A stretch of 64,000 nt of DNA. Source: Flavobacteriaceae bacterium (GTDB lineage Bacteria; Bacteroidota; Bacteroidia; Flavobacteriales; Flavobacteriaceae). Under the pieces are notes generated by a model, which saw nothing but the letters and a program-made list of their open reading frames with translations, had not been told where the DNA came from and did not search any database. The position numbers and the translations under genes were made by a program. Of this stretch, positions 35,772 through 43,030 are shown in pieces. The stretch is from contig SIHP01000010.1 of assembly GCA_004762155.1 (NCBI GenBank), positions 124,001 through 188,000 of the forward strand, given 5' to 3'. The number at the start of each line of letters is the position of its first letter. Position 1 is the first letter of the stretch.

Positions 35772-37285
35772 GTCTTAACAGAAACATAATTCGTACCATT
35801 TTAATAGCTTCTTATATTATGATTGTTGCTTCTATTATTGCTGGTATCAGCGCACTTTTTAGTTATTTAAATACTGGTGCAGATAGAAGTACAATGCTGC
35901 ATACAGAAATTAAAAAAGTAATACAATATACACCTAAAATTAATTGGGCTCCTTTAGTAAATGAAGGTAGAGAAATGGATGCTGAAAATTTAAAAAATTT
36001 AGAACGTGATTATGTAAATGCTTGGTATGTAAAACATATTGCTTACAAAACCAACACAACTACGGGTATTGAAGATTATTATACCGATAATGCTCGACAG
36101 AATATTTATGCCATTATTAACAACAATAAACAACAAAAAATTTCTGTTGATGCTACCACTTTAACACACAATCCAGAATTAGAGTTTTTTAGTGAAGATG
36201 GACAATTGGCTGTTATTACAGATAAAAATATTGTTGAATACAAACAGGTTTTACAAAATAACAAACTTGTTTTACAAACTACAGAAAAAGCGACCTACAA
36301 AACTGTTTTTTTACTGGAAGATGGTTTTTGGCGTGTAAGACACATGGTAAAAGAAAAGAATGAAAATTTTGTACCAAAAAACAAACCTGTTGCTACGGAT
36401 AGCTTGCATATAAAGGGAATAAATTATTATCCAAAAGATACACCTTGGGATATGTTTGGTGATCAATTTAATAAAGATACTATTGGCAATGATTTTAAAA
36501 TTATTAAGGAAGCTGGACTAAATTCTGTTCGTATTTTTATTCAATATGAAGATTTTGGAAAAGCGAATGTTAAAAAAGAAAAACTAGAAAAATTAAAAGA
36601 AACATTAACTCTTGCAGCTGCAAATAATTTAAAAGTACTCATTACACTTTTTGATTTTTATGGAGATTATTCGGTTTTAGATTGGACATTAAATCAGCGT
36701 CATATAGAAACTATTGTTACAGCTGTAAAAAATCATGATGCCTTATTAGGTTGGGATATTAAAAATGAACCAAACCTAGATTTTAAATCTAGAGGAAAAG
36801 AAAAAGTTATTGCTTGGTTAACTACCATGATTACTCAAGTAAAAGCCTTAGACTCCAAACATCCAATAACGATTGGTTGGTCAGACACTAAAAGTGCTAC
36901 TATTTTAAAAGATAAAGTCGATTTTATTTCTTTTCATTATTATGAAAGCTTAAATACATTAACAACAGCAATAGAAAACTTAAGAAAAGAAGTTCCTAAG
37001 AAGCCTTTGGTGATGCAAGAGTTTGGAATTTCGTCTTATAGTGGATTTTGGAAACCTTTTGGAAGCTCCAAAAACGATCAAGCAAATTATCATAAAAAAG
37101 CACAAGAGCTTATTAAAACAAATAAGTTACAATTTATGTCGTGGACGTTATACGATTTTGGTTCGGTTCCAAAAAATGTAGTTGGTAGTCTTCCTTGGAG
37201 AAAAAATCCTCAAAAAAGATTTGGCTTCATCACTAAAAAAGGAATTAAAAAACCTTCTTTTGAATTTATTTCTTCGGCTGAATAA
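35765..37285 (+). CDS. membrane-anchored glycoside hydrolase, GH5-like
   Basis: Protein of 506 residues. One membrane helix at about 9-33 anchors it, and residues 55-200 resemble a small NTF2-like domain. A TIM barrel of the GH-A clan (GH5-like) follows from about 212: NSVRIFIQYEDFG, GWDIKNEPNLDF with probable acid/base Glu335, SFHYYES, and LVMQEFGISSY with probable nucleophile Glu419. An anchored periplasmic hydrolase inside a polysaccharide synthesis cluster usually trims or edits the polymer during export, as in cellulose, Pel and PNAG systems. The substrate here is unknown. The start overlaps the end of the previous gene. Confidence 0.82.
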   Translation: MVGLNRNIIRTILIASYIMIVASIIAGISALFSYLNTGADRSTMLHTEIKKVIQYTPKINWAPLVNEGREMDAENLKNLERDYVNAWYVKHIAYKTNTTTGIEDYYTDNARQNIYAIINNNKQQKISVDATTLTHNPELEFFSEDGQLAVITDKNIVEYKQVLQNNKLVLQTTEKATYKTVFLLEDGFWRVRHMVKEKNENFVPKNKPVATDSLHIKGINYYPKDTPWDMFGDQFNKDTIGNDFKIIKEAGLNSVRIFIQYEDFGKANVKKEKLEKLKETLTLAAANNLKVLITLFDFYGDYSVLDWTLNQRHIETIVTAVKNHDALLGWDIKNEPNLDFKSRGKEKVIAWLTTMITQVKALDSKHPITIGWSDTKSATILKDKVDFISFHYYESLNTLTTAIENLRKEVPKKPLVMQEFGISSYSGFWKPFGSSKNDQANYHKKAQELIKTNKLQFMSWTLYDFGSVPKNVVGSLPWRKNPQKRFGFITKKGIKKPSFEFISSAE

Positions 37286-37339
37286 TCCATTTATTATAAT
37301 TTAAAATGCATTTCTATTACTTATTAAAACTAGAAAAGC

Positions 37340-37359
37340 TCAAGAATTTTACTTCTTGA
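37340..37359 (+). terminator. weak hairpin after GH5-like gene
   Basis: TCAAGAA (37340-37346) / TTCTTGA (37353-37359) with a 6-nt loop and T-rich downstream sequence, 55 bases after the stop at 37285. Confidence 0.45.
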
Positions 37360-37468
37360 ACTTTCTTTATAGTTTCGAATATCTCCGAAAAATTGCTGTA
37401 GGTTTGGCAATTATTGTGGTTGGTTTAACAAGGCTTAAATAAATCACCTCTAATCAAACCTTAAAATC

Positions 37469-37492
37469 ACAAAGGAATGTGGGGTCCTTTGT
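37469..37492 (-). terminator. hairpin after GT4 gene
   Basis: ACAAAGGA (37469-37476) / TCCTTTGT (37485-37492), 8-nt loop, short T run on the minus strand, 12 bases past the GT4 stop. Confidence 0.6.
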
Positions 37493-37503
37493 AAATATTA
37501 TTT

Positions 37504-38718
37504 TTAAGAAATCGATGGATTGGCTTCTATCTGTTTTTCTGTTTTCTTATCTTTTATTTTTTCAAATTCATTAATATATATTTCTGTAATTCTTTCCATT
37601 GGATATGCTGTTGCTGCTGTATAATTAGCATCTTCTAAATATTTTCTATGCGCATTATCAACAACTATTTTTTCTATTGCATTAGCTAAACTTGCTACGC
37701 TTTCAGGCTCAAAATATTCTCCTTTGTAACCTTCATCTTCAATTAACGTTTTTAAATCACCTAAATTTGGCATCACTACAGCTTTTGCATAACTCCCTGC
37801 TTGATGTAAAACTCCTGAACTTCCTGTTGTAGATGTATACGGAAAAACAACGACTGCACTTTCATTAAAAATTGTAGCTACATCTTTTTCTTCAACATAA
37901 CCTGTAAAAACTAATTGTGGCACATGTTTATATGTTTCTGCTGCATTTTTTAAATAACCTGGCACATTCGGATTATCTGTTCCTGCAATTACAATTTCTA
38001 AATCTAAACCTGTTTTCTCTCTAAGTTGCACAACAGCTTCAATCATATTTTCAACTTTCTTGTAGGTTCCAAATTTTCCGAAACTCATAATTTTCAAAGC
38101 TCCTTCTGGCAAATCTCCTGATGGCTTATCTGGTATCTCAAATGTTCCGTGGGGAATCATTTTTACATTATTTACTTTATATTTTTTTTCTAAAGTAGTT
38201 ACATATTTATGCATAGTTACCGCAACTAAATCAGCTTTTAAAATAAGTTTTGTTAGTGTTGTTCCTATAAAGTTATATACTCGTTGTGCTATTTTGTTTG
38301 ATGTAAATCCGGCACTTTTTAAATCTACTTGCTCTAAAATATTATGTAATAATACTATTGTTGGTATTTTTTTTAGTTTGCAAATAAATGGCAACATTAA
38401 ACCTAAAGCTGCTACTATTTTTTTATCCCCAAACTTCATAAATTGTAAATTAAACAATATTGCATCTGGTTTGGTTTGGTTTACTGCTTTTGTAACTGAC
38501 CTTATATTCTTGTAACTATTAAACTTCCAACATTCTTTAACTGTTATTTTACAACCATCTTCTATAAACTCAATATCTTTTGCTTCAGAAGTGGTGTCTG
38601 TTAACAAAATTAATTCTGTTATTCTTTCTTGTTGTCTAAAATGTTTTACCAAATGATAAGCATATTCATTTAGCGTTACTTTACTTGGGGGATATGCTGT
38701 TACGATAGCTAGTTTCAT
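37504..38718 (-). CDS. family 4 glycosyltransferase
   Basis: Cytoplasmic GT-B enzyme of 404 residues. The N-terminal Rossmann half starts MKLAIVTAYPPSKVTLNEYA. The C-terminal half has the GT4 pattern: LKIMSFGKFGTYKKVENMIE, LEIVIAGTDNPN, LVFTGYVEEKDVATIFNESA, and the donor-binding VVFPYTSTTGSSGVLHQAGS with EYFEPES after it. It is not followed by another gene on its strand and has its own upstream region with a LytTR-like paired site at 38782-38813. It probably adds a sugar to the repeat unit of the exopolysaccharide. Confidence 0.9.
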   Translation of the reverse strand: MKLAIVTAYPPSKVTLNEYAYHLVKHFRQQERITELILLTDTTSEAKDIEFIEDGCKITVKECWKFNSYKNIRSVTKAVNQTKPDAILFNLQFMKFGDKKIVAALGLMLPFICKLKKIPTIVLLHNILEQVDLKSAGFTSNKIAQRVYNFIGTTLTKLILKADLVAVTMHKYVTTLEKKYKVNNVKMIPHGTFEIPDKPSGDLPEGALKIMSFGKFGTYKKVENMIEAVVQLREKTGLDLEIVIAGTDNPNVPGYLKNAAETYKHVPQLVFTGYVEEKDVATIFNESAVVVFPYTSTTGSSGVLHQAGSYAKAVVMPNLGDLKTLIEDEGYKGEYFEPESVASLANAIEKIVVDNAHRKYLEDANYTAATAYPMERITEIYINEFEKIKDKKTEKQIEANPSIS

Positions 38719-38781
38719 TGCTTTAGTTTTTTAGTTTTGATTAAATTTAACACTTAAATAAAATTTAACTGAAGGAAACTT

Positions 38782-38813
38782 GTTGAAATGCAGTTATCTA
38801 TAGATAAATGGTA
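38782..38813 (-). promoter_or_regulatory. LytTR-like paired site upstream of GT4
   Basis: Minus strand TACCATTTATC (38803-38813) and TGCATTTCAAC (38782-38792), 21 bp apart, 65-95 bases before the GT4 start. The second arm resembles the YpdB-type LytTR site GGCATTTCAT. Confidence 0.6.
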
Positions 38814-38892
38814 AAAATCCACAGGTGTAAGTATTTTTTAAAACATCTTTTTGCAGCAGTTAACTTATTAGGTTATTTTTTAAGTTTTAAAC

Positions 38893-38940
38893 AAAAAAAA
38901 CTATAATCAAACCTTGGGGGACTGTAAAGTTTAATTATAG
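38893..38940 (-). terminator. strong terminator of an unannotated small transcript
   Basis: On the minus strand a 15-bp stem (38926-38940 with 38901-38915, two G-U pairs) with a C-rich 10-nt loop, followed by eight T (38893-38900). It lies about 65 bases after the stop of the 34-codon frame at 39004-39108 and ahead of the GT4 promoter. Confidence 0.85.
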
Positions 38941-39003
38941 AATGTTGTTTTGACAATTAAAATAATGGGGATTATTCGAACCAATCAAGGGGGACTATAT
39001 ATT

Positions 39004-39108
39004 TTAAAATAACTGAAGAATTATAAAGCTAAAAATTAAAGCTGAAAAGTATAATTGTTCCGTTTTAATATTCTGTAATGGTAATGCAGTAGTTATTGTT
39101 GATTTCAT
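39004..39108 (-). CDS. candidate 34-residue hydrophobic peptide
   Basis: Open frame with ATG at 39106-39108 and TAA at 39004-39006. The peptide has a polar N-terminal half (MKSTITTALPLQNIKTEQ) and a hydrophobic C-terminal half that could span a membrane (LYFSALIFSFIILQLF). It is flanked by a LytTR-like site about 65-95 bases upstream and by a strong terminator downstream, so a discrete transcript of roughly 250 bases is likely. Whether the product is the peptide or the RNA itself is open. Such small membrane peptides can tune kinases or transporters, but this is speculation. Confidence 0.5.
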   Translation of the reverse strand: MKSTITTALPLQNIKTEQLYFSALIFSFIILQLF

Positions 39109-39173
39109 ATATTAGGGATTAAATAATTATACTACAAATTTCAGGTTTTTTTCTCTATAAAAATGAAGATATA

Positions 39174-39205
39174 GGTAAGATGCTTCTTACTGTCGACGAA
39201 TGGCT
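39174..39205 (-). promoter_or_regulatory. LytTR/AlgR-like site upstream of the small transcript
   Basis: Minus strand AGCCATTCGTC (39195-39205) with a weaker arm AGCATCTTACC (39174-39184) 21 bp away. Oriented towards the small peptide frame and overlapping no gene. Confidence 0.6.
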
Positions 39206-39229
39206 AATAAGTGTAGATATATTAAAAAA

Positions 39230-40465
39230 TTATCGTTTTCTGAAATAAAAGAACATTAACTGAACTATTAACAATAATAGCATTGCTATAATTTGCATAT
39301 TCACAACTTGAGCTAAACTCGTGTGATAAATAATTACCAATACCACTTGTAATAATCCAAAAAGTCCAGATAAAACTACAGGTACATATTTGTCTAAAGA
39401 CAAAAAATAATATGCAAAAATATTAGACACGGCAAAAACTCCTGTTGCTAATGCATATTTCCACAATAAAGGTGTTATTCCTAAATACGCATCACCAAAA
39501 AGTATATATATTATTTGCTTTGGAAAAAAATAACAAACACCAATAATTATGGTTGCAATTACAGCTATATAAAAAACATATTTTGTTAATATAGGTACCG
39601 TATTTTTTCCGTCTTTGTGCAATTGTACTACTTTAGGCAATAACAACATTACAAACATCCAGGCTATAAAATAAACAACCCTACCTATTAACGCTAAAGA
39701 AGCGTATAAACCCGCATTATAAGAATCGAAATAATGTTTTACTAGCAGAATATCACTATTATTTATTATAATTTGAGTGAGCTCATAAAAAGCCGTAATT
39801 ATAAAAAAACTACGCACCATTTTACGCTCTTCTTCTCCTAATGCTACTATTTTTTTAAAAGAAATATTAGAATACTTAAAAGGCAACAAACCTAAAATAA
39901 ATGACACTAAAATACCGATAGCTATAATTACGGAAGATGTTATGTTTAATATTTGCAACAATAGTAACGTAATAACTAAACGGCTTATCATTTCCGATTG
40001 ATATGTTATAGACAAATTGGTTAATTCATTTTTCCCTTGAAAAACTCCCCTATTTACACTCATCAAAAAATAAAAAGGAACTCCTATTCCAAAAACAACA
40101 AACATTGTTGCAGAACTGGTATTAAAAAAAGCTTGTAAAGAGTTTGAAAACAATACAATTACAATTCCTAAAACAATACCTGTTGTAAATGCATTTTTAT
40201 AAATTTTGGCTACAAATGATTGAAAAGTTACTGACTCAAACAAAACAGCAAATTTAGAGGTTACTAATTGAAAAGTCATTGCTACAAAAGACAACACTAA
40301 TAAAAAAGTAATTAAAATAGCTGCATCTGCAAACTTTTCTGGTCCTAAAATTCTACCTAAAATTAAATTATATAAATAATTACCGCCGTTAACCAACAAA
40401 ACACTTATCATGAATAAGTGTTCTGGTTTAAATTTATTTTTTACTGATTTTATGACTCTTAACAT
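39230..40465 (-). CDS. Wzx/MATE-like oligosaccharide flippase
   Basis: Integral membrane protein of 411 residues with about 12 helices, of the polysaccharide-biosynthesis (MVF/PST) type: LFMISVLLVNGGNYLYNLIL then GRILGPEKFADAAILI at the start, and the typical NRGVFQGKNELTNLS loop. It would flip lipid-linked repeat units across the inner membrane. It is 21 bases downstream of the STAS gene on the same strand, so the two form an operon. The cluster has no clear Wzy, but the giant membrane protein at 31183 could polymerise. Confidence 0.85.
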   Translation of the reverse strand: MLRVIKSVKNKFKPEHLFMISVLLVNGGNYLYNLILGRILGPEKFADAAILITFLLVLSFVAMTFQLVTSKFAVLFESVTFQSFVAKIYKNAFTTGIVLGIVIVLFSNSLQAFFNTSSATMFVVFGIGVPFYFLMSVNRGVFQGKNELTNLSITYQSEMISRLVITLLLLQILNITSSVIIAIGILVSFILGLLPFKYSNISFKKIVALGEEERKMVRSFFIITAFYELTQIIINNSDILLVKHYFDSYNAGLYASLALIGRVVYFIAWMFVMLLLPKVVQLHKDGKNTVPILTKYVFYIAVIATIIIGVCYFFPKQIIYILFGDAYLGITPLLWKYALATGVFAVSNIFAYYFLSLDKYVPVVLSGLFGLLQVVLVIIYHTSLAQVVNMQIIAMLLLLIVQLMFFYFRKR

Positions 40466-40486
40466 AACAATCTTTTTTATATAAAG

Positions 40487-40765
40487 TTAAGCAACTTGAC
40501 TGCATTTAAAGTTATCATAAATTTCTTTATCGCAATGCGTTACAATAGAAAATGTTTTATTATTTTTTTCTGCAATTCTCATTAATGTTCTAATTGCTTC
40601 TACTCCTTCCGCATCAATCTCATCAATCTTATCTACATTAATCATTACATTTTCAGTAGCATCAAGCACATAATCAAAATGTATTATAAAATCTCTTGTG
40701 GTTGTATTATTTATTTTTCCTTTTAAATAAAAAACTCCTTTGTTTTCTAAAATTTTTAATGCCAT
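40487..40765 (-). CDS. STAS-domain protein (anti-sigma-factor antagonist-like)
   Basis: Protein of 92 residues with a single STAS fold (VFYLKGKINNTTTRDFIIHF, NVMINVDKIDEIDAEGVEAI). In place of the usual phospho-acceptor Ser/Thr after the Asp-rich loop it has IDAEGVEA, so the classic SpoIIAA site (DSSG) is altered to DAEG. Such proteins can act as partner-switching regulators or as scaffolds for kinases. It heads the operon with the flippase, which suggests post-translational control of export. Partner kinases or phosphatases are not encoded nearby. Confidence 0.8.
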   Translation of the reverse strand: MALKILENKGVFYLKGKINNTTTRDFIIHFDYVLDATENVMINVDKIDEIDAEGVEAIRTLMRIAEKNNKTFSIVTHCDKEIYDNFKCSQVA

Positions 40766-40906
40766 GATGAATGTTTTTTGGGGATTATTAGCATTATAAA
40801 GATATCTTTATAATACTGATTTTTCTTAAAAAAATCGGTGAACTACCTTTTACTTTAGTTGAATGATTAAATAGTATTGCTTAACTTACAACTCAGAAAA
40901 ATCTAT

Positions 40907-42973
40907 ATGAAAACATCTTTATTAACGTTTTGTTTAGTTGTCTTTTGCGCTATACATGCTGTCTCCCAAAATATGCAAGAGGGTTTTACTTACCTAGAAA
41001 CTGGTAAATACCCAAAAGCTGAAACCTTTTTTAATGATATTTTAAAAACATATCCTAAAAATAAAACTGCTCGTTTATGTTATGGTAGAGCTGTTGGCTT
41101 AAATGGTAATTCCGAAAAAGCAGTTACTTTATTTACTGCTCTTTTAAATGATTTTCCTACTGATTTTGAAGTGAAATTAAATTATGCAGAAGCTTTATTA
41201 TGGAATAAAAAATATACCAAAGCTGAAGCATACTATCAAAAATTACTGGACGAAAATGACAAAAGTTTCCCTGCTCTTTTAGGCTATGCAAACACCTTAT
41301 CTAACCTTAAAAAATATAAAAATGCATTAGTATATGTAGATAAAGCACTGGTTGTTTTACCTGGCAATCAAAATGCGTTAGTATCTAAAAAATACATGCG
41401 TTTGGGTTTGGCTAATGAAGAAGTGAAAAATCAGCATTATACTACTGCGGAGGAATTATTGAATGAAAACTTTATAGCTTTTCCTAAGGATAAAGAAACC
41501 TTACTAAATTTAGCTAATCTGTACTTAATTTCTAATCAAACAGATAAAGCTAAAGCAGTTTATAAAATTATTGGAGAAAACCCTGAAAATAAACTTATTT
41601 CTTTAAACGGATTGTCTTTAGCCAATCATTTAAACGGTAAAGAAAAAAGAGCCTTAGAAATTAGTAAAACAGCAATAGCTAGTTTATCCACAACCAAAGA
41701 CAAAAACCTGCAAAACCAAACAAAAGAACGTTATGTACAAGCTTTAATTTGGAATAAAAGATATAAATCTGCTAGTAAAGAAATAGCCAATTTATTACAA
41801 GAAAATGGTTCGGAAAACTGGATTCTTTCTTTACGTGCTACTTTAAATATTTATAAAAGTGATTTTAAAAAGAGTGTTGCTGATTATACTACAATTTTAG
41901 AAAAAGATAGTACTTCTTTTGATGGAAATCTTGGTAAAGCAAATGCCTTAAAGGCTTCAGGAAATTATGCCACAGCTTATAAAAGTGCTGAAAAAACATT
42001 AGTCTTTTATGAAAATCAGAAAGATGCTACTAATTTCATTAAAAACTTAGACAAAAGTTTTACTCCTTTTTTAGAAACAAAAGCCTCTTATTCTTTTGAC
42101 AATGGAAATAATGAAGCATATGCTTTTAGTACAAATATAGAATTTCCTGTTTCTATTAAATTGAAATTTTTAGCAAACTACAATTATAGAACTACTTCAA
42201 ACACTGTTAGTAGCATAAAAGCGAATTCTAATGACTTTTCTGCTGGTTTACAATATCAATTATTACCTAACTTAGTATTTAAAGGAAAAGTTGGACTTAC
42301 GGCTTCTAAAGCAGTAACGAATAATTACACACAGTTTTTAACAGATGTTTCTTTTAACCTAAAACCTTTTAAATTGCAAAATTTAGAAATTGGTTACAAA
42401 AGAGATCTTCAGAATTTTAATGCAGAACTTTTAGACAGAGAAATTGTACAAAACAATTTTATTGTAAACTATAGTTTAAATACTAATTTTAAATTAGGTT
42501 GGTATACACAATACTATTACACTACTCAAAATGATGATAATGCTAGAAATTTATTATTCACATCTCTTTATTACAATATTTTAGAGAAACCTGCTTTAAA
42601 AGCTGGTATTAACTATCAAAACATCTCTTTTAAAAATCAAGTTCCAACAATATACTTTAGCCCTTCTACTTTTAGTGCTGTAGAAGTATTTTTTAATATT
42701 ATAAAAAATGAAAATAGTACTAAAAAACAAGCTTGGTTTTATGAACTTACTGCTGCTACTGGTTTTCAATTTATAGAAGATAATAGTAAACAAAGCACAT
42801 ACAGAATACAAGCTAAATTAGGTTATAAGTTTTCTGAGCGAAGTTTACTAAACCTTTATGGTACCCAAAGTAATATTGCCTCTACTACAGCTGCTGGTTT
42901 TACCTTTACAGAAATTGGTTTACGTTTTAAATGGTATTTCTTAAAGAAGCCTATCTTTAGAAAAAAACAGTAA
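40907..42973 (+). CDS. TPR plus outer-membrane beta-barrel protein, probable polysaccharide export porin
   Basis: Protein of 688 residues. I use the ATG at 40907 because MKTSLLTFCLVVFCAIHAVS is a signal peptide; an upstream start would precede it by ten residues. Residues 22-340 hold TPR repeats (ALLWNKKYTKAEAYYQKLLD, LLNDFPTDFEVKLNYAEALL). From about 385 a 12- to 16-strand barrel follows (ASYSFDNGNNEAYAFSTNIE, LGYKFSERSLLNLYG), ending KWYFLKKPIF. This matches YaiO/PgaA/BcsC-type proteins that escort polysaccharide through the outer membrane with a periplasmic TPR arm. It fits as the export pore of the exopolysaccharide region. Confidence 0.82.
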   Translation: MKTSLLTFCLVVFCAIHAVSQNMQEGFTYLETGKYPKAETFFNDILKTYPKNKTARLCYGRAVGLNGNSEKAVTLFTALLNDFPTDFEVKLNYAEALLWNKKYTKAEAYYQKLLDENDKSFPALLGYANTLSNLKKYKNALVYVDKALVVLPGNQNALVSKKYMRLGLANEEVKNQHYTTAEELLNENFIAFPKDKETLLNLANLYLISNQTDKAKAVYKIIGENPENKLISLNGLSLANHLNGKEKRALEISKTAIASLSTTKDKNLQNQTKERYVQALIWNKRYKSASKEIANLLQENGSENWILSLRATLNIYKSDFKKSVADYTTILEKDSTSFDGNLGKANALKASGNYATAYKSAEKTLVFYENQKDATNFIKNLDKSFTPFLETKASYSFDNGNNEAYAFSTNIEFPVSIKLKFLANYNYRTTSNTVSSIKANSNDFSAGLQYQLLPNLVFKGKVGLTASKAVTNNYTQFLTDVSFNLKPFKLQNLEIGYKRDLQNFNAELLDREIVQNNFIVNYSLNTNFKLGWYTQYYYTTQNDDNARNLLFTSLYYNILEKPALKAGINYQNISFKNQVPTIYFSPSTFSAVEVFFNIIKNENSTKKQAWFYELTAATGFQFIEDNSKQSTYRIQAKLGYKFSERSLLNLYGTQSNIASTTAAGFTFTEIGLRFKWYFLKKPIFRKKQ

Positions 42974-42977
42974 AAAA

Positions 42978-43007
42978 AAGCCTTGTAAACGTTAACTTAC
43001 AAGGCTT
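42978..43007. terminator. bidirectional terminator
   Basis: Perfect 11-bp stem AAGCCTTGTAA (42978-42988) / TTACAAGGCTT (42997-43007) between the convergent porin and T9SS genes, with A and T runs on both sides. Confidence 0.88.
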
Positions 43008-43030
43008 AATTATTATTGGGTTTTATCTTC

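Noticed and set aside
34548..37285. Frameshifted single gene
   Set aside because: The 7-base overlap of the two frames is a normal coupled start (ATG inside the final codons), and both proteins have their own membrane or signal segments.
40766..40906. LytTR-like site between the STAS and porin genes
   Set aside because: Only matches with three or more changes were found (for example near 40859) and no convincing 21-bp partner, so I do not include these genes in the proposed regulon.
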